From: Methylocystis sp.
GTDB lineage: Bacteria > Pseudomonadota > Alphaproteobacteria > Rhizobiales > Beijerinckiaceae
DNA: 64,000 nt
Reading direction: 5' to 3'
Assembly (NCBI GenBank): GCA_016178015.1
Contig: JACOUB010000047.1
Coordinates: 1 to 64,000, forward strand
The first letter of the stretch is position 1. Every line of letters starts with the position of its first letter. The position numbers and the translations under genes were made by a program. Below are positions 1 through 8,688 of the stretch, piece after piece. A model generated the notes under the pieces. It saw only the letters and a program-made list of their open reading frames with translations, searched no databases and was not told the origin of the DNA.

Positions 1-284
1 ACCATCAATGGGGTGCCCTCCAGCTTGAACTCGGGCCGGGGGCCGAGGCTGTCGGTCTTGAAACGCCACGCGACTTCCAGCTTGCTGAAGTTCGCGGCGT
101 TGATCTGGTCGAGCGGCGAATAGTGATGATTGCGGAGGTCGCCGGCGTAGGAGGGCCATTCGCCGTTGCCGAGGGATGGTGGGCCGCCCTGCAGCGCGTT
201 CGGGCGGGCGAGCCAGACGACCACCACACCGATGCACGTGGACAACAGCGCCTTACGGACTGCCTTTGATTTTCCGAATCGCAT
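1..284 (-). CDS. PQQ-dependent dehydrogenase, N-terminal fragment (cut by window edge)
   Basis: The reading frame begins at an ATG (282-284) and runs off the window after 94 codons. A hydrophobic stretch after a basic start suggests a signal peptide or anchor (residues about 11-25). It is followed by a stretch containing WPSYAGDLRNHHYSPLDQI and later WRFKTDSLGPRPEFKLEGTP. This is the typical opening blade of quinoprotein glucose/alcohol-type dehydrogenases, which oxidise sugars or alcohols in the periplasm using pyrroloquinoline quinone. The substrate cannot be told from this piece. The wording resembles acidobacterial-type family members as far as I recall, in keeping with the view that the first 1.87 kb is not native to the rest of the window. 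Confidence 0.75.
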   Translation of the reverse strand, partial: MRFGKSKAVRKALLSTCIGVVVVWLARPNALQGGPPSLGNGEWPSYAGDLRNHHYSPLDQINAANFSKLEVAWRFKTDSLGPRPEFKLEGTPLM

Positions 285-406
285 GGACACCTCGCACGCC
301 TGTACACGGCACATGAGCAGCCGGGTAGATTCTCATGGCCTCCCGTTGCCACGTCAACCTTCAGCCGTTGGGCTGGTGGTGTGGAAGAGTAGACCAGTAT
401 GAGTGT

Positions 407-805
407 ATGAGCTACCGATTGCAGATCCTGGTACCGGAAGGGCTGGAGCGCCGCGTCCGTAAAGCGGCGCAGCGCAGCCGCCTGTCGACCGGGGCCTGGG
501 TGCGCCAGGCGATCGAGCGCGCCCTGCATGAGGGCCCAGCTCATTCACCGACACGGGCGTGCCACGTCAGTCAGGGTCGTCGGCTCCACTGCGCCGCCAT
601 CTGGCCGCATGATCTCCATCGCAGACGTCAGCGTGTCTCCATCGATACCGGCTCTGTCTGGCAAAGTGGTTGGCTGTGGGCGCGTTTACTTCGGCTCGCA
701 ACCCAAATTCATCGCTGTCCTACTTCTCGGAGCGCTGCTCCTCCAGCAAGGCCTCGAGCTCGGCAAGTACCTCGAGATCCTTCGGCCGTCCAGCCGCGCG
801 CTTGA
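407..805 (+). CDS. Possible ribbon-helix-helix antitoxin start, tail degenerate
   Basis: From the ATG at 407 the first ~45 residues read MSYRLQILVPEGLERRVRKA and then RSRLSTGAWVRQAIERAL. This looks like a ribbon-helix-helix DNA-binding domain of an antitoxin. After residue ~46 the frame continues to 805 with arginine-rich, composition-driven sequence that does not look like protein, and its end overlaps the oppositely oriented nucleotidyltransferase gene. The real gene is probably truncated soon after the RHH domain, and no toxin gene follows. The short spacing to the PQQ gene start suggests the two are divergently transcribed. Confidence 0.35.
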   Translation: MSYRLQILVPEGLERRVRKAAQRSRLSTGAWVRQAIERALHEGPAHSPTRACHVSQGRRLHCAAIWPHDLHRRRQRVSIDTGSVWQSGWLWARLLRLATQIHRCPTSRSAAPPARPRARQVPRDPSAVQPRA

Positions 806-1205
806 GCCGTATGAGCTGGGAGAGGGTGACAATGTCGATGTCCGCGTCGAACACGCGTATGCGGCTGGTCTGCGGGAGGAGTTGCTCGTAGGTGCCGCCG
901 CCGGCCACTTCCCCGAGCAGGTCGAGGTCGCCCATCGTCGTAGTCAGCGTGAAGTTCAGACCGCGAGTCAGCGTGGGCACGTCGAGCTCGAATGGAAGGC
1001 CGGCCGGCGCGCCGCGCAGATACGGCGACAGCGGCGCCAGAGCCCGAACGAGTCTCGTGAGATTCTCTGCATCTCGTGCGTAGACGATGTCGAGGTCCAC
1101 GGTGATCCGGGGCGATCCGTGGACGGTGCTCGCGAACCCCCCAACCAGCACGAAGCGAACGTCCTCGGCTCCGAGCCGCCGAAGCAGACCTTCGAAGTCG
1201 GTCAT
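720..1205 (-). CDS. Nucleotidyltransferase of the AbiEii-like / MNT-fold family
   Basis: The 161-residue protein has VGGFASTVHG (residues 21-30), the glycine-rich nucleotide-binding turn, followed by DLD (37-39), the metal-binding acid pair of the minimal nucleotidyltransferase fold. Near the C-terminus is SQLIRLKRAAGRPKDLEVL, a helix typical of AbiEii/DUF1814-type proteins. Such enzymes transfer nucleotides to RNA or protein, and some act as toxins of type IV systems. It is translationally coupled to the small gene upstream by a four-base overlap (1202-1205). No AbiEi-like antitoxin is visible, so a toxin role is only a possibility. Confidence 0.65.
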   Translation of the reverse strand: MTDFEGLLRRLGAEDVRFVLVGGFASTVHGSPRITVDLDIVYARDAENLTRLVRALAPLSPYLRGAPAGLPFELDVPTLTRGLNFTLTTTMGDLDLLGEVAGGGTYEQLLPQTSRIRVFDADIDIVTLSQLIRLKRAAGRPKDLEVLAELEALLEEQRSEK

Positions 1206-1429
1206 CTGGGGCGCTGCCGGCGTGCTGCCTCGCGAAGGGCTTCCACCACGCGCAGGGCGGCGATCATATTGCCCACCCGAACGTCCACCGAACGCCGCAA
1301 CTGCTCGCGGATGAGCGTACGGTCCACGTCCCTCTTGTAAACCTCGATCACCGGATCGGGTTCGAATCCCTCGTCGTCATTCGCGTGCAATGGCTCGTGG
1401 TCCGGCACGCCGCGCCCTCCTGCCCCCAT
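1202..1429 (-). CDS. Small conserved partner of the nucleotidyltransferase
   Basis: This 75-residue hydrophilic protein has a core reading DPVIEVYKRDVDRTLIREQL and a helical C-terminus (VGNMIAALRVVEAL). I recall similar small proteins coded just upstream of AbiEii-like nucleotidyltransferases, where they may be antitoxins or specificity factors, but I know no assigned function. It overlaps the next gene by four bases, which supports co-translation in a fixed ratio. The true start may be internal, since the first ~20 residues are low in information. Confidence 0.5.
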   Translation of the reverse strand: MGAGGRGVPDHEPLHANDDEGFEPDPVIEVYKRDVDRTLIREQLRRSVDVRVGNMIAALRVVEALREAARRQRPR

Positions 1430-1591
1430 TGTGACGGGGTGGGCGTGTCTGCAGCAAGCGGAGCCGTGCTCGAAGAGCGTTCGCGCTCGAGGGACGCGAC
1501 TGCGCGAGTCGAGGCGGTTGGAACGGCCTCGTCACCAATTCGGGCACCAGTCGGCGCTCAGCGGATCGTGCGACGTGGTAGAGTCGGTCCT

Positions 1592-2038
1592 ATGGCGACC
1601 CCAAGCGCCGCGCCGCAGACCGCGCATCGAACCGAAGACCAGCGCGTCGCGCTCCAAGACGTGAGCTGGGCCGACTTCGAGCTGATCCTCCAAATCCGCG
1701 GAGACCACGCCGGCGTCCGCATGACCTACCTGAATGGAGTGCTGGAGCTCATGAGCCCCTCGGTCGATCACGAGGGCGTCAAAAAGACCCTCGCACGCCT
1801 GCTGGAGGCCTATGCCGAGGAACGGGGACTCCCCTTCAACGGCTTTGGCTCGTGGACACTCAAGAAGGCGACGCGCGCGCGCGCGCTCGTTGCCGGCAGG
1901 TTGTCGCCTTCTTTAGACGACGTGGCGGCGCTGGCCGCGCCCGTCCTGCGCCATCGCATGGCCTTGACCTTTGCGGCGCGCGCGCAGGGGCGGACGATCG
2001 CAGAGTTGGTGAACCAACTCGTGGCTCGGCTCGGCTGA
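1592..2038 (+). pseudogene. Chimeric ORF: Uma2 N-terminus fused to MoxR ATPase C-terminus
   Basis: Residues 1-92 match the start of Uma2/DUF820 family nuclease-like proteins (VSWADFELILQIRGD, MTYLNGVLELMSPSVDHE, GSWTLKKA). From about residue 95 the sequence changes to RARALVAGRLSPSLDDVAAL and VLRHRMALTFAARAQGRT, which is the C-terminal lid region of alphaproteobacterial MoxR-type AAA+ ATPases. The switch lies in an alternating GC run near 1868-1882. Only the MoxR tail belongs in front of the DUF58 gene at 2055, since moxR-DUF58-DUF4159-vWA is the standard order. Neither half can be functional: Uma2 lacks its catalytic C-terminal part, and MoxR lacks Walker A and B. Confidence 0.7.
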
Positions 2039-2054
2039 CAGGACGGCGTCCGCC

Positions 2055-2972
2055 ATGATTACGACGCATGCGCTCAGTTCGGCAAAGCGGCTCGCGGCGC
2101 GGGCGCGGCGTGTCGACGCCGCCGATCTCGCGAACCGTCTGCCGCGGCTCGTGGCCGGCGCGCGCCAACTCGCGGCGAGCGTCATGCACGGCGTGCATGG
2201 ACGAAGGCGGGCCGGCGCCGGCGAAACCTTTTGGCAGTTTCGGCCGTTCGGGGCGGGCGAGGCGGCGCAGCGCATCGACTGGCGCCGCTCGGCGCAGGGC
2301 GATCATCTCTATGTGCGTGAGCGCGAATGGGAGGCGGCGCACAGCTACTTCCTGTGGATGGATTGCTCGCCGTCCATGGCCTTCGTATCGTCGCTCGCGC
2401 TGGACGCCAAGATCGACCGCGCCCTGACGCTCGGCCTTGCGCTCGCCGAGGTTCTGGTGCGCGGCGGCGAACGCGTCGGATGTCTGGGTTTAACCAACGC
2501 CATGTCGGCGCGCGACATCATCGAGCGCCTCGCTTGCGCCTTGCTCGACGCCGGCGAAGCGACAACCAGACAGGAATTGCCGCCGCCGGCGGCGCTTCCG
2601 CAACGCGCCAAGGCGGTGTTGATCGGCGATTTTCTTTGCGATCCGCAAAGCTTGGCGGAGAGGTTGCGGCGCCTTGCGGCGAACGGCGCCACCGGATGCC
2701 TGTTGACGATCGCCGATCCCGTGGAAGAGACGTTTCCGTTCGAGGGCGAGACCGAATTCCTCGACACCGACAGCAGCGCCGCTTTCCACGCGGGACGCGC
2801 CCAATCTTGGCGCGAACCTTACGCGCAGCGCCTGGCGCGCCACCGCTGCGAGGTCGAAGAGGCGGCGAAAGCTTCGGGCTTTGCATCTAGCTTGCATCGC
2901 ACCGATCGACCTGCGGCGGAAGCCGCGATGGCGCTTTACATGCGGCTTGCGGCCGGCGTGGAGCCGCGCTGA
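2055..2972 (+). CDS. DUF58 domain protein (MoxR-associated)
   Basis: 305 residues. The family signature FRPFGAGEAAQRIDWRRSAQ lies near residues 63-82, followed by a vWA-like beta strand with YFLWMDCSPSM, a degenerate MIDAS (DxSxS) motif. DUF58 proteins work with MoxR AAA+ chaperones, apparently in maturation or insertion of cofactor-containing or membrane proteins; no enzymatic activity is established. The stop overlaps the ATG of the next gene (2972), so the two are co-translated. The ATPase normally coded just upstream survives only as a fragment. Confidence 0.85.
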   Translation: MITTHALSSAKRLAARARRVDAADLANRLPRLVAGARQLAASVMHGVHGRRRAGAGETFWQFRPFGAGEAAQRIDWRRSAQGDHLYVREREWEAAHSYFLWMDCSPSMAFVSSLALDAKIDRALTLGLALAEVLVRGGERVGCLGLTNAMSARDIIERLACALLDAGEATTRQELPPPAALPQRAKAVLIGDFLCDPQSLAERLRRLAANGATGCLLTIADPVEETFPFEGETEFLDTDSSAAFHAGRAQSWREPYAQRLARHRCEVEEAAKASGFASSLHRTDRPAAEAAMALYMRLAAGVEPR

Positions 2973-5767
2973 TGGGGGCGTTTTTCTTCACGGCGCCACT
3001 GGCGCTTGCGGGTCTCTTGGCCTTGCCGCTCATCTATTTCCTGTTGCGGGTGACGCCGCCGCGGCCGCGTCAAGTTGTGTTTCCGCCGATGCGACTCCTT
3101 CTCGAGCTATCCCGCCAGGAGGCGACGCCGGCGCGCACGCCCTGGCCATTGCTGGCGCTGCGGCTCGCCATCGCGGCAGCCGCGGTGTTCGCCATGGCTG
3201 GCCCCGTGTGGCGCCCGTCCGCCTTGGAGCGCTCTTCCAATGCGCCTTTGGCGATCGCGATCGACGACGGCTGGCCCGCCGCCCCGTCGTGGGAACGGCG
3301 CGCGCAAGCCGCGCAGACGATGATCGACAGCGCGGCGCGCGCCGGCGCGCCGGTTGCGCTTCTCGCCATGTCGGATGGCGCGCTCGACGTCAGCGCCGAA
3401 GACGGCGCGACAGCGCAACAGCGCCTGCGGTCCTTACGGCCGAAGCCATTCATCCCGGATCGCCGGGCGGCGGCGGCGCGGCTGGCGAAGTTCGCGCAGG
3501 CCCATCCCGCCGCCCGTATCGTATGGATCGCCGACGGGCTGGAGGCGGGCGAGGCGGCGGTTCTCGGCGCCGCCATGAAGGACGCCGCGCACAATGGCGC
3601 CGAGGTCGAAGTCGTCACCGATGCGCATGTTCCACTCGCGTTGGCCTCTCCCGCCAACACCGCGAGCGGGTCAGAGGTGGAAGTATTGCGGGCCGCCGTT
3701 CACGAACCGGCGCGCGGGCGCGTCCTCGCCCTCGACGCCAAAGGGCGAACGATCGCGCAGGCGCCCTTCGATTTCGGCGCCGAATTAACGACGCAGGCGC
3801 GCTTCGATCTGCCGGTCGAGCTGCGCAACGACATCGTCATGCTGCAAATCATGGGCGAGTTTTCCGCCGGCGCCGTGGCTTTGTTCGACGGGCGCTCCCG
3901 GGTGCGGCGCATCGGCGTCGTCAGCGGCGCCGGCGCCGATCAGGAGCAGCCGCTGCTCTCGCCGGCCTATTACCTCGACAAGGCGCTGGCGCCGTTCGCG
4001 CAGGTTCGGCAGGCGCGCGCCGGCGTCGCCGATCCCACTGCCGCGCTGCTCGAGGAACATCCAGACGTCCTGGCGCTCGCCGATGTCGGCCTGCCGCCGG
4101 GCGAGACCCACGACGCGCTCGCGCGCTTTGTCGAGGAGGGCGGCGCGCTGCTGCGCTTTTCCGGCCCGCATCTCGCCAACGCCGCCGACGATCTGATCCC
4201 GGTTCGGCTGCGGCGCAGCGATCGCGTGCTGGGCGGGGCCATGTCCTGGCAGACGCCGAAGAAACTGGCGCCGTTCGAGCCGCACAGTCCATTCTTCGGC
4301 CTCGCCGTCCCCGATGACGTGAGCGTTGCGCGGCAGGTGCTCGCCGAGCCGGAGTTAGGCATCGAAGCCAAGACCTGGGCGCGGCTCGCCGACGGCACCC
4401 CGCTCGTCACCGCCGAGCGGCGCGGCAAGGGGCTCGTCGCGCTGTTTCACGTCAGCGCCGACACCGCGTGGTCGAACTTGCCGATTTCCGGGCTGTTCGT
4501 CGATATGTTGCGCAAGATTTCCGCGCTTGGCGGCGAGGCGGGCGCGCGCCGCGCGAGCGGCGCTGCAACGCAGGACCAGGCTAGCGCGCCGCAGACCCTG
4601 GCGCCGCTGCGCACGCTCGATGGGTTCGGCGTGTTCGGCGCGCCGCCGCCGACCGCCAAACCCATCGCGGCGGATTTCTCCGGCCGCGCCAACGTCGATC
4701 ATCCGCCCGGTTTCTACGGCGCCGCCGACGCGCCTGTGGCGGTGCAGACGCTCGCGGCCGGCGATGTGCTGCAAGCCATGGATTATTCGACGCTCGGCTT
4801 GCGGCGCCAGAACCTCGGCGTCGACGCTTCCGTGGACTTGCGCCCGGCGCTGCTTGCCATCGTCTTTGTCGCGTTGCTGATTGATTGGTTGGTTTTGCTG
4901 CTGCTGACCGGCAAATTGCGCCAGCCGGCGCGCGCCGTCGGCGCCCTTTGCGTGCTCGCTCTCGTCGGCGCAATGGCGCCTCGCGTCGCGCACGCGGAGC
5001 CGCCAAAAAGCGTCGCGTCGCCGCGCGATCGCGATGCGGCGCTGGCGACCCGTCTCGCTTATGTCGTCTCGGGCGACGCCCATGTCGATGAGGCAAGCCG
5101 ACTCGGGCTGGCGACGCTGTCGCGCGTGCTGGCGCAACGCACCTCGTTTGCGCCGGGCGAGCCCGCCAGCGTCGACCCGGCGCGCGACGAACTGGCCTTC
5201 TACCCCATGCTCTACTGGCCGATCGCCGCCACGGCGCCGCAGCCGTCTGCGCTCGCCGTCGCCAAGATCGGAACATACATGAAGCAGGGCGGCGTCGTCG
5301 TGTTCGACACGCGCGACGCGCTCACGGCGCGCCGCGGCGGCCCACCCACGCCAGAGACGCTGTGGCTGCGCGATCTGACGCGCCGTCTGGACATACCCGA
5401 ACTCGAAATCGTGCCGCGCGATCACGTCATCACCAAGACCTTCTATCTGCTCGATGGCTTTTATGGCCGCACGACCAACGGCGAGACCTGGGTCGAGGCG
5501 CTGCCGCCCGAACCAGAAGGCGATGCGCCGCGTCCGGTGCGCGCCGCCGACAGCGTCTCGTCCATCGTCATCGCCTCGAATGACCTCGCGGCCGCATGGG
5601 CGGTCGATGCTTCGGGCGAGCCGCTCTATCCGCTGATCCCCGGCGGCGCGCGCCAGCGCGAACTCGCGCTGCGCGGCGGCGTCAATCTCGTGATGTATAC
5701 GCTGACCGGCAATTACAAGGCCGATCAGGTGCATGCGCGCGACCTTCTCGAGAGGCTCGGACAGTGA
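2972..5767 (+). CDS. BatA-like membrane protein with C-terminal DUF4159
   Basis: 931 residues. The N-terminus carries the double-transmembrane module of BatA-type proteins (PLALAGLLALPLIYFLLRVTP and a second helix near residues 55-75). A large vWA/glutamine-amidotransferase-like region follows, then a membrane helix near 630-650, a further hydrophobic stretch ending in AHA, and a DUF4159 domain (FYPMLYWPIAA, GGVVVFDTRD). It is anchored in the inner membrane with large soluble parts. It overlaps DUF58 at its ATG and is followed by another membrane protein of the cluster after a repeat-filled gap. Members are widespread in Rhizobiales; the substrate of the complex is unknown. Confidence 0.85.
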   Translation: MGAFFFTAPLALAGLLALPLIYFLLRVTPPRPRQVVFPPMRLLLELSRQEATPARTPWPLLALRLAIAAAAVFAMAGPVWRPSALERSSNAPLAIAIDDGWPAAPSWERRAQAAQTMIDSAARAGAPVALLAMSDGALDVSAEDGATAQQRLRSLRPKPFIPDRRAAAARLAKFAQAHPAARIVWIADGLEAGEAAVLGAAMKDAAHNGAEVEVVTDAHVPLALASPANTASGSEVEVLRAAVHEPARGRVLALDAKGRTIAQAPFDFGAELTTQARFDLPVELRNDIVMLQIMGEFSAGAVALFDGRSRVRRIGVVSGAGADQEQPLLSPAYYLDKALAPFAQVRQARAGVADPTAALLEEHPDVLALADVGLPPGETHDALARFVEEGGALLRFSGPHLANAADDLIPVRLRRSDRVLGGAMSWQTPKKLAPFEPHSPFFGLAVPDDVSVARQVLAEPELGIEAKTWARLADGTPLVTAERRGKGLVALFHVSADTAWSNLPISGLFVDMLRKISALGGEAGARRASGAATQDQASAPQTLAPLRTLDGFGVFGAPPPTAKPIAADFSGRANVDHPPGFYGAADAPVAVQTLAAGDVLQAMDYSTLGLRRQNLGVDASVDLRPALLAIVFVALLIDWLVLLLLTGKLRQPARAVGALCVLALVGAMAPRVAHAEPPKSVASPRDRDAALATRLAYVVSGDAHVDEASRLGLATLSRVLAQRTSFAPGEPASVDPARDELAFYPMLYWPIAATAPQPSALAVAKIGTYMKQGGVVVFDTRDALTARRGGPPTPETLWLRDLTRRLDIPELEIVPRDHVITKTFYLLDGFYGRTTNGETWVEALPPEPEGDAPRPVRAADSVSSIVIASNDLAAAWAVDASGEPLYPLIPGGARQRELALRGGVNLVMYTLTGNYKADQVHARDLLERLGQ

Positions 5768-5792
5768 TGAGGTTGCGTGACGCCGACATCGC

Positions 5793-5912
5793 CCCCTCCC
5801 TGTCCCTCCCCCGCTTCGCGGGAGAGGGGACCCTAACGCCCGGCGTTCGCGTAACCACCATGAAGCGCGGAGTCTGCTCCCTCTCCCGCGAAGCGGGGGA
5901 GGGTTGGGGAGG
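5793..5912. repeat. Pair of palindromic GC-rich repeats (REP-like)
   Basis: Two imperfect copies of a palindrome with the core CCCGCTTCGCGGGAGAGGGG and its inverse CTCCCGCGAAGCGGGGGAGG sit about 65 bases apart. They are inverted, so the whole can fold as a larger hairpin. The same core recurs at 53957-53984. It separates the DUF4159 gene from the next gene of the operon. Confidence 0.7.
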
Positions 5913-5921
5913 GGGAGCCGC

Positions 5922-8000
5922 ATGACCGACTTGACTCTCTCCTTCTCGCCCCTGCTGCCATGGCCGGCGCTCGCCGCCCTTGCCTCGGCCGGCGTTTGCT
6001 TGTTGCTCTTGTCATTGCGTCTCGGCGCGCGCGGCGCGTGGCTGCGGGCGTTGGCGCTCGCCTTGACACTGTTGGCGCTTGCCGATCCCTCGCTGCTGCG
6101 CGAACAGCGTGATCCGCTGAAAACCACCGTCGGCGTCGTGCTCGATCGCAGCGCCAGCCAGACCATCGGTTGGCGCGCGGCGCAAACCGACGCGGCGCGC
6201 GCCGCGCTCGTTGCGTCGCTGGATAGGCTCGGCGACGTCGAAGCGCGCTTCATCGACAGCGAAAGGCGAGGCGCGGGCGACGACGGCACGCGGCTGTTTG
6301 CAGCCCTGACGCAAGGGCTGGCCGACGCCCCGCCGGAGCGCGTCGGCGCGGCGATCCTCGTCACCGACGGGATTGTTCACGATATTCCTGCCAACGTCGC
6401 TATGCTGGGCTTCAAGGCGCCGCTGCATGTTCTCGTCACCGGCTTCGAGGGCGAACGCGATCGCCGCGTCGAACTCATCGAGGCGCCGCGCTTTGGCATC
6501 GTCGGGCGCGATCAGACGATCAAAGTTCGCGTCGTCGATTCCAACATCGCCGGCGAACCGGCCGCAATCAACATCCGGCGCGATGGCGAGCCGCTCGCCA
6601 CGATCGCCGCACGACCCGGCGAGATCGTCGAAATTCCCGTGCGCATCGAGCACGGCGGACAGAATGTCGTCGAGATCGAGACGCTGGTCGTGCCGGGCGA
6701 ACTCGCCAATCTCAACAACAAGGCGGTCGTCGCGATCGAGGGCGTGCGCGACAAGCTGAAGGTTCTCCTGGTTTCGGGCGAACCGCATCCGGGCGAGCGC
6801 AGCTGGCGCAATCTCTTGCGCTCCGACGCCAATGTCGAACTGGTGCATTTCACCATTTTGCGCCCGCCGGAAAAGTTCGACGCCACGCCGGCCAACGAAC
6901 TCGCGCTCATCGCCTTTCCGACCGCCGATCTGTTCGGACGCAAGATCGGCGATTTCGACCTCATCATCTTCGATCGCTATTCCAACCAGGCGCTGCTGCC
7001 CTCCGTCTACTTCGACAATATCGCGCGCTACGTGGAAAATGGCGGCGCCTTGCTCATGGCGGCGGGGCCCGATTTCGCCGGCGCGCAGGGACTCTATTAC
7101 TCGCCGCTGGAGGACATCATCCCGGCGCGCCCGGATGGGTCGCTCTACGAACAAGCGTTCCGCGCCCATGTGAGCAAGGACGGCGAGAGACATCCTGTAA
7201 CGCGCGCCCTGGCGGGGTGGCAAAGCGCGCCGCCCGCCTGGGGCGAATGGTTTCGTCAAGTGAATGCGAGCGTCATCAAGGGCGCTAGCGTTCTCGCCGG
7301 AGCGAACGACAAGCCGCTCCTGGTGCTGGCGCGCGAAGGCAAGGGCCGCGTCGCGCTGTTGCTTTCCGATCAAATGTGGCTGTGGGCGCGCGGTTACCAG
7401 GGCGGCGGCCCCTATGCCGACCTCATTCGCCGCCTCGCGCACTGGCTGATGAAAGAGCCCGATCTCGAGGAGGAGGCGTTGCGCGCCAGCGCGCGAGGCG
7501 GCGAGATTTTGCTGGAGAGGCAGAGCTTGAAGGACGAGGCGGCGCCGGTTGCGGCGATCGCGCCGTCCGGCGCGCGCGAGGAGATCGCGTTGGCTCCCGC
7601 CGAGCCGGGCGTCTTTCGCGCGCAATATGCGGCGAAGGAAATGGGGCTTTATACGTTCACCAGCGGCGAACTCTCGGCGCTCTTGAATGTCGGCCCCGCC
7701 AATCCGCGCGAGTTTCGCGAGGTCGTCTCGACGCCGGAAAAGCTGCGCCCGCTGGCCGAGGCGAGCGGCGGGAGCGTGCGGCGTTTGAGCAAAGACGCAA
7801 GCGGAGCGATCGCGCCGCCGCGCGTCATCGCCATGCGCGAGGCGGCCCTCTTCGGCGGCGCCGATTACATTGGCGTCAAGCGCACGCAGGCAAGCACGCT
7901 GCGCGGCGTCGAAGTCGCGCCGCTGGCGATCGGCCTGTGGGGGTTGCTGGCGCTGCTAGGCGCGATCGTCTTTGCGTGGGCGTGGGAGGGGAGGAGATAG
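5922..8000 (+). CDS. vWA/glutamine-amidotransferase-like membrane protein of the DUF58 cluster
   Basis: 692 residues from the ATG at 5922; an in-frame TTG lies 18 bases upstream but has no better ribosome site. Two N-terminal transmembrane helices (about 12-32 and 38-55) are followed by VGVVLDRSASQT, a degenerate vWA metal site, a beta-rich domain, and a class I glutamine-amidotransferase-like fold (LLVSGEPHPGERSW, DFDLIIFDRYSNQ, GGALLMAAGP). One helix follows at the very C-terminus before EGRR. The architecture matches the last gene of MoxR-DUF58-DUF4159 clusters. A structural or regulatory role at the inner membrane is inferred; no catalytic triad is obvious. Confidence 0.8.
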   Translation: MTDLTLSFSPLLPWPALAALASAGVCLLLLSLRLGARGAWLRALALALTLLALADPSLLREQRDPLKTTVGVVLDRSASQTIGWRAAQTDAARAALVASLDRLGDVEARFIDSERRGAGDDGTRLFAALTQGLADAPPERVGAAILVTDGIVHDIPANVAMLGFKAPLHVLVTGFEGERDRRVELIEAPRFGIVGRDQTIKVRVVDSNIAGEPAAINIRRDGEPLATIAARPGEIVEIPVRIEHGGQNVVEIETLVVPGELANLNNKAVVAIEGVRDKLKVLLVSGEPHPGERSWRNLLRSDANVELVHFTILRPPEKFDATPANELALIAFPTADLFGRKIGDFDLIIFDRYSNQALLPSVYFDNIARYVENGGALLMAAGPDFAGAQGLYYSPLEDIIPARPDGSLYEQAFRAHVSKDGERHPVTRALAGWQSAPPAWGEWFRQVNASVIKGASVLAGANDKPLLVLAREGKGRVALLLSDQMWLWARGYQGGGPYADLIRRLAHWLMKEPDLEEEALRASARGGEILLERQSLKDEAAPVAAIAPSGAREEIALAPAEPGVFRAQYAAKEMGLYTFTSGELSALLNVGPANPREFREVVSTPEKLRPLAEASGGSVRRLSKDASGAIAPPRVIAMREAALFGGADYIGVKRTQASTLRGVEVAPLAIGLWGLLALLGAIVFAWAWEGRR

Positions 8001-8036
8001 CGGCGCGATCTCTTGCGCCGGATGCAGCGTACGGGC

Positions 8037-8111
8037 GTCATTGCAAGCAAAGCGAAGCAATCCAGCTTGCGCGCAAGGGCCTGGATTGCTTCGCCTGCGG
8101 CTCGCAATGAC
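8037..8111. repeat. Interspersed inverted repeat
   Basis: An inverted repeat begins GTCATTGCAAGCAAAGCGAA and ends in the reverse complement of a similar string (GCTTCGCCTGCGGCTCGCAA followed by TGAC). It also has an inner TCCAG/CTGGA pairing. It lies between convergent genes and may act as a transcript-stabilising or terminating hairpin. Confidence 0.6.
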
Positions 8112-8140
8112 GGCGACTGGCGCCGGCGTCGACCGTCGCC

Positions 8141-8638
8141 TCACGCCCGCCGCATGCGTCCGCTGGCGGCCGCCAGCGCGCCTTGGCGCAATTCGCAGTA
8201 GAGCAGGCGATCGGGATCGACCGGCCCCGGCATGGCGATCTTGCCGCGCGGAACGCGTTCGAACCCTAAGCGCGCGTAATAATCGAGATCGCCGACCAAC
8301 ATGACGAGGCCGTGGCCCGCGGCGCGCGCCGAGTCGAGCGATTTTTTAACCAGAGCCTCGCCCAGGCCCTGCGAGCGGAAGGCCGGCTCGACGGTGAGGG
8401 GCCCGAGCAGCAGGGCGGGGGCGTCGCCGATGAGGATCGGCGTGACGCGGTTGGCGCCGACCAACAGCGTTCCGACGCGCGCAACGAACGACAGGCTCAA
8501 ATCGGTCGCCGCTCCCTCGCGCAGTCGATAGGCGGTGCGCGCAAAACGCCCCGGCCCGAAGGCCCGCTCGTCGAGTTTCTCGATGGCGGCTTCGTCGGCT
8601 GGCGTTTGCGGCGAAAAGACGATGGGCGGATTGGTCAT
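8141..8638 (-). CDS. GNAT-family N-acetyltransferase
   Basis: 165 residues if started at the ATG at 8638 (MTNPPIVFSPQ); a longer frame to 8695 adds sequence that overlaps the Nudix gene end and looks non-coding. The acetyl-CoA-binding motif is clear: LLLGPLTVEPAFRSQGLGEA, with QGLG as the R/QxxGxG/A loop, followed by YYARLGFERVP. It resembles the YhbS-like group, whose substrate is unknown. It lies downstream of and in the same direction as the Nudix hydrolase. Confidence 0.85.
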   Translation of the reverse strand: MTNPPIVFSPQTPADEAAIEKLDERAFGPGRFARTAYRLREGAATDLSLSFVARVGTLLVGANRVTPILIGDAPALLLGPLTVEPAFRSQGLGEALVKKSLDSARAAGHGLVMLVGDLDYYARLGFERVPRGKIAMPGPVDPDRLLYCELRQGALAAASGRMRRA

Positions 8639-8688
8639 GGACAAGCGCGAGATAACACGCGGCGCGGGGAGGGCAAAGACGGCCAGCC

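Noticed and set aside
5-544. Long minus-strand frame overlapping the PQQ dehydrogenase start
   Set aside because: It is in another frame over the same strand; its Arg/Ser/Pro-rich composition and lack of motifs show it to be a shadow of the 1-284 gene and its upstream DNA.
2881-4317. 478-codon plus-strand frame rich in Arg and Ala
   Set aside because: It is the +1 shadow of the DUF58 and DUF4159 genes.
4355-6364. 669-codon minus-strand frame opposite the DUF4159 and vWA genes
   Set aside because: Antisense shadow; it crosses the repeat between the two genes and has no motif.
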